The notes beneath the pieces are model-generated. The model saw only the letters and a program-made list of their open reading frames with translations. It did no database searches and was not told where the DNA came from. From contig JAFROX010000006.1 in assembly GCA_017429475.1 (NCBI GenBank), positions 314,008 through 378,007 on the forward strand: 64,000 bases of DNA, written 5' to 3'. This document shows, in pieces, positions 17,082 to 26,760 of the stretch (positions are counted from its first letter, which is position 1; each line of letters begins with the position of its first letter). The DNA comes from Bacteroidales bacterium (GTDB lineage Bacteria > Bacteroidota > Bacteroidia > Bacteroidales > UBA932). The translations under genes were made by a program, and so were the position numbers.

Positions 17082-19220
17082 ATGGCAATAAAAAGAATCT
17101 TATTAATCTTTTTGGCACAGTTATGCGCGGTTTCTGCGGTTCTTGCCCAGTCCAGCCTGAAAGACACCGTGGTGATTGACAATGCCACTGTGACTGCAAA
17201 ATCCAAGGAGCAGAACCTCAGGGAAGGGGCTTTTGCCATCAATGCCGTCAGTATCCGCACTCAGGCAGCCACGCTTCAGTCCCTCACGCAGGCCATCGAC
17301 CGCACCAACGGAATACGCATCCGTGAAGAAGGAGGTGTGGGAAGCGACTTCGATCTTTCCATCAACGGAATGTCAGGCAATTCCATCCGTTATTTTCTGG
17401 ATGGTATGCCGCTCGATGCGAAGGGAACGGGAATGACACTGGCCAATCTGCCCGTCAACATCATCGACCGTGTGGAAATATACAAAGGGGTGATACCTGC
17501 CAGTTTCGGCAGCGATGCACTTGGTGGGGCAGTCAATATCATAACCAACCGCAGCAGCCGTAATTTCGTTGATTTCTCATACGGCATCGGTTCGTTCCAT
17601 ACTCACAAGGCAGACTTCAGCGCACAGTACATAGGAAAACGGACCGGGCTGATAATACGTCCGGTGCTCAGTGCTCATTATTCCAAGAATGACTATATGA
17701 TGCGGGACGTGAAAGTCCGCAACGAAGACCATACCGCTTTCGTCGTCAAAGACCTGCCGAGATTCCACGACGATTATCTCTCCCTGTTCGGACAGCTTGA
17801 GGCAGGTGTCCAGAACCGCAGCTGGGCAGACGCGTTTTTTGTTTCCGCCTCATACTCGAAGATCGACAAGGATATCCAGACCGGTGCGACCCAGAGCCAC
17901 GTCATCGGTATGGCCGAGCGCCACACCGAGTCGCTCAGTTTCTCCGCGCGCTATGAGAAATCTGATTTCCTGGCAGATGGCCTGCAACTTCAACTCTCTG
18001 CATCCCACACGCATGACCATTCCCAGACTGTCGACACCACATACAGGCTTTACTACTGGGATGGCAGCTATATCAACGGAGGATACAGTGAGATCCGTCG
18101 GCGTGGCAAGTCATTGCGTGACTATCTTCGTCCTATGACAGTGGTCCGGGGCAACCTGAACTATGATATTGCCGCTGGGCACGAGATATCTCTCAACTAT
18201 ATGCTGAATCGGTCCGGCAACAAGCAGGAAGATTCCTGGGACAATGACTTCGTGCCGACAAATGACATTCTCACCAAGCACATTGCCGGCCTTTCATACG
18301 ACCAGTCTCTGATGGAAGGGCGGATGAACAATACCTTCTTCGTGAAGGATTATGTGAACCACTTGACGATCAATCAGACCGAACTGTCTTCAACGACCGG
18401 GTCCGATAAGATAAAAGGAAGCAATACTCAGAATTATGTCGGTTACGGACTGGGAACACGTTTCCTCTTCTCCGACGCCGTTGCAGTGAAGGGGTCATAT
18501 GAACACAGCGTCCGTCTTCCTGTCGCCAGGGAACTGCTCGGCAACGGCGCTACGGTTTATCCCAACGTTGCTCTCAAGCCGGAAATCAGCGAAAACTTCA
18601 ACCTAGGATTATTCGGAAGCCTTGACTTGGGCGACGGACATATGATTTCCTATGAGATGAACGGTTTCGTCCGCCTGGTGGACAACTATATCCGCGCCAG
18701 CTTGATGGAAACCGAGTCGATGATGCAATATGTCAATGTTGATGCGGTCCATATCAAAGGACTGGACGGTGAGATACGCTACGACTGGGCCGGAAAACTC
18801 CACGCTGCCGTGAATGCCAGTTACGATGACAGCCGTGATATGCGAGAATTCACCCAGTCGGGGGAGCGCTCGGTAACTTACAGGAACAGGACTCCCAACC
18901 GTCCCTGGACATATTGCAATGCAGAACTCTCGTATACTTTCCATAATGTGTTCCAGGACGATGACCGCCTGCGCCTGAGTACCGATTACCAGTGGGTGCA
19001 TTGGTTCTACCTCACGTGGGAAGCGTTCGGATCGGCTAGTTCAAAGTCCAGGGTGCCCACGCAGCACATCACAAACGCCTCTCTGCTTTATTCCTGGCAC
19101 AGCGGCCGCTACAATGTGTCCCTCGAATGTTCCAACCTTCTGGATGCACTTGCCTTCGACAACTATATGCTTCAGAAGCCGGGAAGAGCCTTTTTCTTGA
19201 AATTCAGACTGTTCTTATAA
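17082..19220 (+). CDS. btuB: TonB-dependent corrinoid receptor, BtuB type
   Basis: The 712-residue outer-membrane receptor has a signal peptide (1-22, ending VLAQ) and a TonB-box-like DTVVIDNATVTA near 28-39. A plug domain follows (RIREEGGVGSDFDLSING near 78-95, GSDALGGAVNIITNR near 145-159). The 22-strand barrel ends LKFRLFL. The riboswitch ahead of it and the btuFCD genes behind it make cobalamin or another corrinoid the clear ligand. It heads the five-gene operon; its stop codon shares one base with the cbiA start. Confidence 0.92.
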   Translation: MAIKRILLIFLAQLCAVSAVLAQSSLKDTVVIDNATVTAKSKEQNLREGAFAINAVSIRTQAATLQSLTQAIDRTNGIRIREEGGVGSDFDLSINGMSGNSIRYFLDGMPLDAKGTGMTLANLPVNIIDRVEIYKGVIPASFGSDALGGAVNIITNRSSRNFVDFSYGIGSFHTHKADFSAQYIGKRTGLIIRPVLSAHYSKNDYMMRDVKVRNEDHTAFVVKDLPRFHDDYLSLFGQLEAGVQNRSWADAFFVSASYSKIDKDIQTGATQSHVIGMAERHTESLSFSARYEKSDFLADGLQLQLSASHTHDHSQTVDTTYRLYYWDGSYINGGYSEIRRRGKSLRDYLRPMTVVRGNLNYDIAAGHEISLNYMLNRSGNKQEDSWDNDFVPTNDILTKHIAGLSYDQSLMEGRMNNTFFVKDYVNHLTINQTELSSTTGSDKIKGSNTQNYVGYGLGTRFLFSDAVAVKGSYEHSVRLPVARELLGNGATVYPNVALKPEISENFNLGLFGSLDLGDGHMISYEMNGFVRLVDNYIRASLMETESMMQYVNVDAVHIKGLDGEIRYDWAGKLHAAVNASYDDSRDMREFTQSGERSVTYRNRTPNRPWTYCNAELSYTFHNVFQDDDRLRLSTDYQWVHWFYLTWEAFGSASSKSRVPTQHITNASLLYSWHSGRYNVSLECSNLLDALAFDNYMLQKPGRAFFLKFRLFL

Positions 19221-20524
19221 TGAAATCCCGTTTCCTCATAGGTGCACTCTCGTCGGGCAGCGGCAAGACTACGCTGACGATGGGCATACTGCGCGCACTC
19301 AGCAACCGCGGCCTTCAGGTCCAGCCTTTCAAGTGCGGACCTGACTACATCGACACCCGTTTCCACGAAGCTGCTACCGGCCGGGCATCAGTCAACCTCG
19401 ACACCTGGCTTTCGTCTGAGAGTCACGTGAGAGACCTTTACGCCCGCTACGGCGCAGATGCCGACGTGTGTGTGACCGAAGGGGTGATGGGACTTTACGA
19501 CGGATATGACCGTTCGTCGGGCAGCAGCGCAGCCATAGCCCAACTGACCGAAACTCCGGTCGTGCTGGTGGCAGGCGCCCGCTCGACATCCTATACTTTG
19601 GCGGCACAGCTCTGGGGGATGAAACATTTCCGCCCGGGGCTGCAGTTCGCCGGAGTCGTGTTCAACCAGGTGGGATCGGCACGTCACGAGCGTCTGCTCC
19701 TGCAGGCTGCCGAGGATGCAGGACTTCCGTGCCTCGGCACGCTGCCCAGGCTCCCTGAGCTGGAAATTCCCTCGCGCCACCTAGGCCTTCAGCTTGCCGA
19801 TGAGAGTGAGATGAAGCAGCGTACCGAAAGGGCGGCGGAGATTGTGGAACGCTATGTCGACTTGTCGGACCTGCTGCTCCGCACAAGGGCGGAAGTCCCT
19901 TCACCCGCAGCAGCAAAGTCAGCACCTATGCAGAGCGACAGCCCATTGCGCATAGCAGTGGCGCGCGATGCTGCTTTCAATTTCATCTACCCCGAGAATC
20001 TGTCCCGCCTTGCCCAGGTTGGACAGCTTCTTTTCTTCAGCCCTCTGGCCGGTGAACCGCTTCCCGAAGCGGACCTGGTATATTTCCCAGGAGGTTATCC
20101 CGAACTGTATGCAAAGGAACTCGCAGGGCAGGAAGACCTGAAACAGCAGATACGCGAATATGCTGAAGCCGGAGGACGCATCCTTGCTGAATGCGGCGGA
20201 ATGATATGGCTCACCAAAGCTATAGAGGGTGTGGATGGCAGCCCTGCTCCGATGTGCGGAGTGCTGCCTTTCTCCGCAACGATGGAAGGTGCGAGGCTTC
20301 ATATGGGCTACCGGCGCATCGTTGATGCATCGGGCAGAGTCTGGCGCGGCCACGAGTTCCACTATTCGCAGCTGACAAATCCTCTTGCGCTGCCTTCAGT
20401 CGCGAAACAGTACAATGCGGCCGGTGACGAAGTTGAGACACCTCTCTACCGCTACAAGAACGTGATCGCAGGATATACCCACTTCTACTGGGGTGAATCC
20501 GATATTTTGTATCTTTGGAAATGA
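19220..20524 (+). CDS. cbiA: Cobyrinate a,c-diamide synthase
   Basis: The 434-residue enzyme amidates carboxylates a and c of (cobalt) cobyrinate using ATP and glutamine. The N-terminal dethiobiotin-synthetase-like domain has P-loop SSGSGKTT at 11-18, FKCGPDYIDTRFH near 35-47 and EGVMGLYDG near 85-93. The C-terminal class I glutamine amidotransferase has its nucleophile Cys325 in AECGGMIWL and a late His in GYTHFYWG. The ATG at 19220 is chosen because it overlaps the btuB stop and fits family length. Among the ring-synthesis enzymes here it alone lies under a riboswitch. Confidence 0.95.
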   Translation: MKSRFLIGALSSGSGKTTLTMGILRALSNRGLQVQPFKCGPDYIDTRFHEAATGRASVNLDTWLSSESHVRDLYARYGADADVCVTEGVMGLYDGYDRSSGSSAAIAQLTETPVVLVAGARSTSYTLAAQLWGMKHFRPGLQFAGVVFNQVGSARHERLLLQAAEDAGLPCLGTLPRLPELEIPSRHLGLQLADESEMKQRTERAAEIVERYVDLSDLLLRTRAEVPSPAAAKSAPMQSDSPLRIAVARDAAFNFIYPENLSRLAQVGQLLFFSPLAGEPLPEADLVYFPGGYPELYAKELAGQEDLKQQIREYAEAGGRILAECGGMIWLTKAIEGVDGSPAPMCGVLPFSATMEGARLHMGYRRIVDASGRVWRGHEFHYSQLTNPLALPSVAKQYNAAGDEVETPLYRYKNVIAGYTHFYWGESDILYLWK

Positions 20525-20525
20525 T

Positions 20526-21668
20526 ATGAAAAAGCTTGTATCCATACTCGCTTTGCTGGCCGTTCTGCTGACGGCTTTCAGTTGCAAGAATGCCTCGCAG
20601 CGCAAGACTGCTGCTCCCATCGAAGGCAGGGAAGGCATTATCAAGCCTGTCTATGCCGAAGGGTTCAGCGTGACATATACCGACGACGGCTGCCTGGTGG
20701 ACATCCAGGACCCGCTGCGCGAAGAGAGCCAGAGTTTCCACTATATGCTGGTGCCGGCAGGGCAGAAGCCTGCCAATGTGCCAGAGGGCTATTCTGTAGT
20801 GAACGTTCCGGTGCAGCGCATAGTCTGTATGACCTCGCTGCAGCTGTCGAACTTCATTTGCCTTGGTGAGACCGGCAGGGTTGCAGGCATCACGAGCACC
20901 AGGCATCTCTTCAATCCGGAAATGAAGGCCCGTCTTGACGACGGCCGTACGAAAAGGATAGGTATAGAAGGCAACTTCGACAATGAGGTCATCATCGGTC
21001 TCAATCCCGACCTCATCCTAATCTCGCCCTTCAAACGTGGCGGCTATGAAGCCCTCAGGGGGATGGACATTCCTTTGATCCCTCATCTCGGCTATCAGGA
21101 AACCACGCCGCTGGGCCAGGCCGAGTGGATCAAGTTCATAGGACTGCTGACCGGGCAGGAGGAGAAAGCCAATGAAATCTTCGCCGGCATAGAGAATCGA
21201 TACAACGATCTTAAGGAAAAGGCGGCCAAGACAGAAGGCAGGCCGATTGTCCTCAGCGGCGAACTTCACGGCGGCAACTGGTATGTAGGCGGCGGCCGCA
21301 GCTTCCTCGCCCAGATATTCCGCGATGCCGGCGGTGAATACTTCCTGCCGGAAGACAAGAGCTCCGGAGGCCTGAACCTCGATTTCGAGACCGTTTACAG
21401 CCAGACTGCCAATGCGAAGTACTGGCGCATTGTCAACAGTTTCAACGGCGACTTCTCATATGACGCACTCAAGGCAGAGGACGCACGCTACGCCGATCTT
21501 GAGGCTTTCAAGGGCAAGGGCGTGATCTACTGCAATATGAGCCGCAAACCGTTTTATGAAAATATGCCGGTGCAGCCCGACGTGGTGCTGTCCGACCTCA
21601 TACACATCTTTCATCCCGAACTGCTGCCGGACGATTATCAGCCGGTCTTCTATGAATTGCTGAAATGA
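20526..21668 (+). CDS. btuF: Corrinoid ABC transporter substrate-binding lipoprotein
   Basis: The 380-residue protein has a lipoprotein signal with lipobox TAFSC and lipidated Cys20. A periplasmic-binding domain of the PF01497 type follows: VCMTSLQLSNFICLG near 100, NPDLILISPF near 159-168 and LSGELHGGNWYVGGG near 241-255. It should capture corrinoids in the periplasm and hand them to BtuCD. The start at 20526 is one base after the cbiA stop and gives a proper signal peptide. Such proteins also serve siderophore and heme systems, but the riboswitch and neighbours favour corrinoids. Confidence 0.88.
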   Translation: MKKLVSILALLAVLLTAFSCKNASQRKTAAPIEGREGIIKPVYAEGFSVTYTDDGCLVDIQDPLREESQSFHYMLVPAGQKPANVPEGYSVVNVPVQRIVCMTSLQLSNFICLGETGRVAGITSTRHLFNPEMKARLDDGRTKRIGIEGNFDNEVIIGLNPDLILISPFKRGGYEALRGMDIPLIPHLGYQETTPLGQAEWIKFIGLLTGQEEKANEIFAGIENRYNDLKEKAAKTEGRPIVLSGELHGGNWYVGGGRSFLAQIFRDAGGEYFLPEDKSSGGLNLDFETVYSQTANAKYWRIVNSFNGDFSYDALKAEDARYADLEAFKGKGVIYCNMSRKPFYENMPVQPDVVLSDLIHIFHPELLPDDYQPVFYELLK

Positions 21669-22702
21669 AACGTCCCATAGCCGTAGGAATGATTCTTCTG
21701 GGAGTGTCGATCCTCCTGTTTTTCTTCCTGAACCTGTTGCTGGGTTCTGTGACGGTTCCTGCCGGTGCAGTATGGAAGATTATCTGGGGGGCCGACGCCG
21801 GCAATGAAATCTGGCAGAACATAGTGCTCAAGTCGCGTCTGCCACAGGCAGTCACTGCTCTTGTGGCTGGTGCTGGTCTGGCAGTGGCAGGTCTGCAGAT
21901 GCAGACCGTCTTCCGCAATCCCCTGGCTGGACCTTCCGTTCTCGGAGTCAGTTCCGGAGCCAGTCTTGGAGTGGCCTTCGTGGTGTTGCTTTCAGGCAGG
22001 CTGGGCGGAGTGGCTTTGAGCAGGCTCGGCTATATGGGCGAGATCGCAATGACTCTTTCGGCAATTGTCGGCGCCCTGGCGGTGATGCTTCTGATTGTCT
22101 GGGTGGCCCAGAAGGTGAAGGGCAACGTCACATTGCTTATCATCGGCGTGATGATCGGTTATGTGGCAACAGCCATCATCGGAGTGCTGAAGTTCTTCAG
22201 CGCAGAAGAGGATGTCCGGGCCTATGTGGTGTGGGGACTTGGCAGTTTCGCACGCGTGTCAGGTGGTCAGGTGGCTACATTTGCCATCATTATGGCCGTG
22301 CTGCTGCCGCTTTCGATGCTGCTGGTGAAAACCCTGAACTTGCTTCTGCTTGGCGACGGCTATGCCCGTAACCTTGGACTGAACGTGAAGAGGTCCCGCA
22401 TCTGGGTGATTGTCTGCGCAGGTGTCCTTGTGGCAATCGTAACAGCATACTGCGGCCCGATATCTTTCCTGGGCCTAGCAGTGCCTCATCTGTGCCGAGG
22501 CATTTTCCGCACATCGGACCATCGCGTGCTGATGCCAGCCTCGCTGCTGGCAGGATCTTCGCTGGCCCTGCTGTGTAACCTCATAGCCCGCCTGCCGGGT
22601 TTCGAAGGGGCTCTGCCCGTCAATTCAGTGACTGCCCTGATCGGTGCTCCGGTCGTGGCTGTCGTCCTTTTCAAACACCGTAAAGAAGACACTGGAGAAT
22701 GA
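21665..22702 (+). CDS. btuC: Corrinoid ABC transporter permease
   Basis: The 345-residue FecCD-family permease has about ten membrane spans and the family segments SRLPQAVTALVAGAGLAVAG near 56-75, FRNPLAGPSVLGVSSGASLG near 82-101 and GPISFLGLAVPHLCR near 264-278. It forms the inner-membrane channel for corrinoid import. The ATG overlaps the btuF stop (ATGA), and its own stop overlaps btuD the same way, so the three are translationally coupled. Confidence 0.92.
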   Translation: MKRPIAVGMILLGVSILLFFFLNLLLGSVTVPAGAVWKIIWGADAGNEIWQNIVLKSRLPQAVTALVAGAGLAVAGLQMQTVFRNPLAGPSVLGVSSGASLGVAFVVLLSGRLGGVALSRLGYMGEIAMTLSAIVGALAVMLLIVWVAQKVKGNVTLLIIGVMIGYVATAIIGVLKFFSAEEDVRAYVVWGLGSFARVSGGQVATFAIIMAVLLPLSMLLVKTLNLLLLGDGYARNLGLNVKRSRIWVIVCAGVLVAIVTAYCGPISFLGLAVPHLCRGIFRTSDHRVLMPASLLAGSSLALLCNLIARLPGFEGALPVNSVTALIGAPVVAVVLFKHRKEDTGE

Positions 22703-23445
22703 AACGAGAAGAAACCATACGTCTTGAATCGCTGGCCATCGGCTATCATGGGAAACATTCTGTCAAAGTAGTTGCCGAAAGTATCTCTGACAGCATCCGC
22801 AGCGGTGAACTGACCTGCCTTATCGGAGAGAACGGTGCCGGTAAATCCACTCTGCTGCGCACTCTCTCTGGCTTCCTGCCTCCAGTCTCAGGTGAGATTG
22901 ACATTCTCGGCAAACCCCTTAAGTCATACCGCGAGACAGATCTGGCCAAAGTCATCGGCGTTGTCCTCACCGAAAAGAACAATCTGCAGAATATGACTGT
23001 CGAGGAACTGGTGGGAATGGGTCGCAGTCCTTACACCGGGTTCTGGGGCAGGCTCAGAACCGAAGACAAGGAGAAAGTGGTCCAGGCAATCGCTCTTGTA
23101 GGCATTGGCGAACTTAAGGACCGTATGGTTCAGACCCTGAGTGACGGAGAGCGACAGAAGGTGATGATTGCGAAGGCTCTTGCCCAGGAAACCCCGATAA
23201 TCTTCCTTGACGAGCCGACCGCCTTTCTCGACTACCCCAGCAAGGTTGAGATATTGAACCTGCTGCACAGGCTCTCCAGCGAAGAAGGCAAGACCATTTT
23301 CCTCTCTACCCACGACTTGGAGCTTGCCCTCCGCGTGGCCGACCGTGTATGGCTTATGACAAAAAAGGGAGCCGTACAGACCGGCTCCCCTGATAATCTT
23401 GTCATTGACCCTGACACGGGCCGTTTCCTATTCCGGATTCTTTGA
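22699..23445 (+). CDS. btuD: Corrinoid ABC transporter ATPase
   Basis: The 248-residue ABC ATPase has Walker A GENGAGKST at 42-50, a signature at LSDGERQKV (about 149-157), Walker B IIFLDEPTAFLDYP near 171-184 and H-loop STHD near 207. The signature reads LSDGE rather than LSGGE, a common variant in this subfamily. It powers the BtuC permease. It is the last gene of the riboswitch operon and overlaps the convergent cbiK 3' end by 18 bases. Confidence 0.92.
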   Translation: MKREETIRLESLAIGYHGKHSVKVVAESISDSIRSGELTCLIGENGAGKSTLLRTLSGFLPPVSGEIDILGKPLKSYRETDLAKVIGVVLTEKNNLQNMTVEELVGMGRSPYTGFWGRLRTEDKEKVVQAIALVGIGELKDRMVQTLSDGERQKVMIAKALAQETPIIFLDEPTAFLDYPSKVEILNLLHRLSSEEGKTIFLSTHDLELALRVADRVWLMTKKGAVQTGSPDNLVIDPDTGRFLFRIL

Positions 23446-24564
23446 GTGATAGTAGTCGAGAGGCTCGCCGTTGATGGCGTCCTTGGTGTGGTTCATCCAG
23501 ATCTGACGGACTGTCGGGAGTTCGAGCAGACCTTTCTCGATCATTGTGCTGTTATCGCATACGAAACCTGAACCCTTGGCACCGAAGAATACTTTCCAGC
23601 TGCAGTCTTCTACTTCGCCTTCGTCGTTTGCTTCTGCCATCAGGTCAGCGAAAGTGTAGCTCTTGCCTTCGAATTTCTCGGGAAGGTCGTCACCGGCCAT
23701 ATCGTTGTGGCCGTGGTCACCGTCAATTGACATCAGAGGGTGGAGATATACCTTACGGTTGCCTGTGGTAAGGCCTGCTTCTTCCATACGCTCATATACG
23801 TGAGGCTTGAAATTTTCCATCATATCGACAGTGCCGACGAAATAGTTGGGGTTGATTTCCTGGAGAGCTTCCTCAAGTTGTGTATAGCGGATGTTGGCCT
23901 TGTATGTGTCATATGAGTCCGGGTTGCCGTGGCCCATGAAAGCAACGATATCCTTGGATGCCTGAGTCTTGTAAAGAGCGTCGAGGGCCTTGGCCACTGC
24001 AGGAACGTCCTTGTCAGCATCCTGAAGCAGCGGAACGCCGAGCTTGAGGATTACGCCGGCCAGATAGTCGTCATCGATGTCGCCATTTGAGTTGTTGGCG
24101 AAGTCCTTGATGTAGTTGATCACGCGGGTATACTCCTCACCGGGGATAACCTGCAGTGACTGCACTACGATCTCGTCATACATAACGCCTTTCTGTGCGA
24201 AAGCGGTGAGCCAGAACGGGGGAGCGTAGTAGTTGCGCACTTCTGCGCCGTCGGCTGCGTTCTCGCCGGCTGCCGCGCGGTTGATGCAGATGGCAGATGA
24301 GAATGACAGGAATACGTCATAGTTGGGAAAGGCGCTCTTGTAAGCGTCAACGGTAGCGTCGAAGGCATTGAAAGCCTGCTGCCAGGTAGAACCGAAAGCC
24401 ACCAGCAGGATGACTTTGTTGTGTTTCTTCTGAGCCTTTACAGTCTCGTTCACGGCCTTCTGATAGGTCGTGTAGTTGTACTGGTTGTTCTCGACAGGTT
24501 CGCAGGCAACGAGACCCAAAACGAGACCGGCCAGGACGGCAAGTGACAAAAGTCTAGTTTTCAT
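23428..24564 (-). CDS. cbiK: Lipoprotein-type sirohydrochlorin cobaltochelatase (CbiK family)
   Basis: The 378-residue protein is an anaerobic cobaltochelatase homologue, but it begins with a lipoprotein signal (lipobox LVAC, lipidated Cys21), so it works outside the cytoplasm. CbiK landmarks are VAFGST near 55-60, FMGHGNPDSY with His212, YFVGTVDMME with Asp247 and GDHGHNDMAGDD with His284. In Salmonella CbiK the residue equivalent to Asp247 is, from memory, a metal-binding Glu. It overlaps the TonB receptor stop by 11 bases and is the second gene of a riboswitch operon. It might insert cobalt into, or strip metal from, a tetrapyrrole brought in by that receptor. Confidence 0.85.
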   Translation of the reverse strand: MKTRLLSLAVLAGLVLGLVACEPVENNQYNYTTYQKAVNETVKAQKKHNKVILLVAFGSTWQQAFNAFDATVDAYKSAFPNYDVFLSFSSAICINRAAAGENAADGAEVRNYYAPPFWLTAFAQKGVMYDEIVVQSLQVIPGEEYTRVINYIKDFANNSNGDIDDDYLAGVILKLGVPLLQDADKDVPAVAKALDALYKTQASKDIVAFMGHGNPDSYDTYKANIRYTQLEEALQEINPNYFVGTVDMMENFKPHVYERMEEAGLTTGNRKVYLHPLMSIDGDHGHNDMAGDDLPEKFEGKSYTFADLMAEANDEGEVEDCSWKVFFGAKGSGFVCDNSTMIEKGLLELPTVRQIWMNHTKDAINGEPLDYYHSKNPE

Positions 24565-26716
24565 CGTTTGAACTTGAATTATAGTTGTTATTTATGGTTG
24601 AATTGAATGTGTCGCTGATCTTGCGTCCGCTGTTGAAGCGGACGGTTATGCCGAGGTAGACGGTAGTGCCCGGAGTCGTGGTTCCAAGGTGCAGGCCGTG
24701 AGGGGTTCGGTCCACATAGTTGAATATGTTGTCGACGCCGGCTTCGACGCGCCAGCTCGTACGCTCAAAGTGGCCGAGGTCGTGGCTTGTGGAGATGCGC
24801 CATATCTGGTAGCCCTTGCCGTTGCCGTCGTCCTGATAGAGACGGGTGGATGACATACGACCGTAGATGCCGGCGCTGAGTTTGTACGCCGGGCCGAAAC
24901 GGTGGTTCCAGGTGACGAAACAGTTGCCCTTGTGGTGCGCCGTACCGTCGATAATCACCTTGCGCATAGTTTCGTGTTCCGAATCGTACTGGTTGGCATC
25001 GGTGTCAAGCCAGCTGTATCCCAGTCCGAAGGCCCAGTCGCGGAAGCCATAGCGTACACTCAGGTCAATACCCAGGGTGCGGGCGTCGTCGACGTTCTGG
25101 TACTGTCGGGTCTTGACGGGGTCGTACTGGATTATATACTCGGCTGGAGCCTGATAGTTGGGAATGGTCACGAGTGTTATCATATCCCTGACGCTGTTGT
25201 AGTATCCGGTCACGTTGATGCTGAGGCCAGCGTGGGTGTATTCGCCGCCGAGAGAGAAGTAGTTGCTGGTCTGCGGCCTCAGTTCCTTGTTGCCGAGGTA
25301 GAGGTATGTGCCGGTCATCTGGCGCACATAGCGGTAGTGGAGTTCCTTGGGAGTGGGAGTCTTGAATCCCTGGCTCCAGGTGGCTCGGATGCGCCAGGGC
25401 AGACCGAGACCGAGCATAGCCGAAAGCTTGGGGGTGAGCTTCATTCCGAAGCTGCCGTTCCAGGTGAGGCGCAATCCTCCTGCAAGGTGCAGCAGGTTGT
25501 TCGTCCCGAAATTGTATTTGAACTCGTCCTGGGCATAGACAGCAGCAGTCCAGTCGTCTACAGTTCCACCTACCACGCGGTTGGGAGCGTACAGCCAGTC
25601 ATAGCGGTATTCGGCTCCGGTGTTGAGAAGGTTGCCCCCGGGCAGGGAGAACACTCCCTTCAGGCTGGCCATAGTGCGCCGCTGGTCGCTCTGCATTTCA
25701 ATCTGGCCGGGCAGATAGGGGTAGTACGGGTAGTAAATTGTACCCGCACTCTTTTCGTAGTCTTCCACCAGCGTGTTGGCGGTGAAATAATACATATAGG
25801 CGTGGCGGTTCCAGTCGAGGTCGAAGGTCACTACGTCTGTGGCATTGGGTTTCCACGTGCCGCCTGCCGAAGCTGAAGCATTGTGGTACTGCAGGTCGTA
25901 GGTATGCACGTCATACTGCGCGTACTTTCCGTTGGGACGGAAGATCCGTTTTGCATAGAGGGTTCCGCCGGCATAGAACTCCAGATTGTCGTTGACCGTA
26001 TAGGTCAGCTGCTCGCCGACCTGTGCGTTCGTGTGCATATTGACGGTCTTGTTCTGGGAGTCGGTGATGGTAGGCTCGGTGCCTATGGTGCGTTCCACAG
26101 AAGTGTTCTGCCAACCGTCGGAATGCTGCAGCTGGAAGTTTGTCAGCGAACTGAACTTGCCGAATTTCAGGCCGATGGCATTGTGCTGGCGGATGTCGTT
26201 GTAGGAGCCGTATCGGCTGCTGTTTTCGAGCAGGATGCCTTCTTCGCGGTGTTTGCGGGTGATGATGTTGATTACACCTGCGATGGCGTCGCTGCCGTAG
26301 AGGGCTGATGACGCTCCCTTGACAATCTCGATCTTGTCGATGTTCTGCGGGTCGATCAGAGACAGGTCGTTCTCGCCGCCCACGTCGCCGTGGATGCGCT
26401 TGCCGTCGATAAGTACAAGGATATAGCTGTTGCCCAGGCCGTTCAGCTGCATGCCGGAACCCATATCGCTTTCATTGAAGGCGAAAGATGGAGTCAAGCC
26501 GCTCAGGATGTCTTCGAGCGAGCGTCCTGAGTAGTTCTGCAGCATCTGGCGCGTGATGACCTCGGTCTGTACGGGAGCGTCTTTCAGCAGATGTATGGTT
26601 CCGGTGGCCGTGATGACGGTCTCCTGGATTGAATCCTGCAGAAACGACTGCGCTGCCAGCGGCTGGAGCAGGCAAAGCGCCGCCCCGATGAGCAAATACT
26701 TTCTTGTCTTTCTCAT
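24554..26716 (-). CDS. Second riboswitch-controlled TonB-dependent receptor
   Basis: The true start is the ATG at 26716; reading further upstream would pass through the riboswitch. The 720-residue receptor has a signal peptide (to about residue 23, PLAAQ), a TonB box-like QETVITATG at 31-39, a plug with MGSGMQLNGLGNSYILVLID near 85-104 and GSSALYGSDAIAGVINIITR near 131-150, and a long barrel ending in a Phe/Asn-rich stretch. Its leader is a cobalamin riboswitch, so a corrinoid or related tetrapyrrole is the likely cargo. Its only operon partner is the lipoprotein CbiK, not an ABC transporter, which sets it apart from the first receptor. Confidence 0.9.
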   Translation of the reverse strand: MRKTRKYLLIGAALCLLQPLAAQSFLQDSIQETVITATGTIHLLKDAPVQTEVITRQMLQNYSGRSLEDILSGLTPSFAFNESDMGSGMQLNGLGNSYILVLIDGKRIHGDVGGENDLSLIDPQNIDKIEIVKGASSALYGSDAIAGVINIITRKHREEGILLENSSRYGSYNDIRQHNAIGLKFGKFSSLTNFQLQHSDGWQNTSVERTIGTEPTITDSQNKTVNMHTNAQVGEQLTYTVNDNLEFYAGGTLYAKRIFRPNGKYAQYDVHTYDLQYHNASASAGGTWKPNATDVVTFDLDWNRHAYMYYFTANTLVEDYEKSAGTIYYPYYPYLPGQIEMQSDQRRTMASLKGVFSLPGGNLLNTGAEYRYDWLYAPNRVVGGTVDDWTAAVYAQDEFKYNFGTNNLLHLAGGLRLTWNGSFGMKLTPKLSAMLGLGLPWRIRATWSQGFKTPTPKELHYRYVRQMTGTYLYLGNKELRPQTSNYFSLGGEYTHAGLSINVTGYYNSVRDMITLVTIPNYQAPAEYIIQYDPVKTRQYQNVDDARTLGIDLSVRYGFRDWAFGLGYSWLDTDANQYDSEHETMRKVIIDGTAHHKGNCFVTWNHRFGPAYKLSAGIYGRMSSTRLYQDDGNGKGYQIWRISTSHDLGHFERTSWRVEAGVDNIFNYVDRTPHGLHLGTTTPGTTVYLGITVRFNSGRKISDTFNSTINNNYNSSSNDEN

Positions 26717-26723
26717 AATCAGT

Positions 26724-26743
26724 CCCGTCTGTTCCTGAACGGG
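26724..26743 (-). promoter_or_regulatory. L13-like hairpin of the second cobalamin riboswitch
   Basis: On the minus strand, arms CCCGT and ACGGG enclose the loop TCAGGAACAG, 7 bases before the receptor ATG. The loop shares CAGGAACA with the hairpin at 17055-17072 while the stems differ completely. Its CAGG can pair with aptamer CCTG (plus positions 26892-26895). Confidence 0.65.
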
Positions 26744-26760
26744 CATCAAAATTAATGTCT

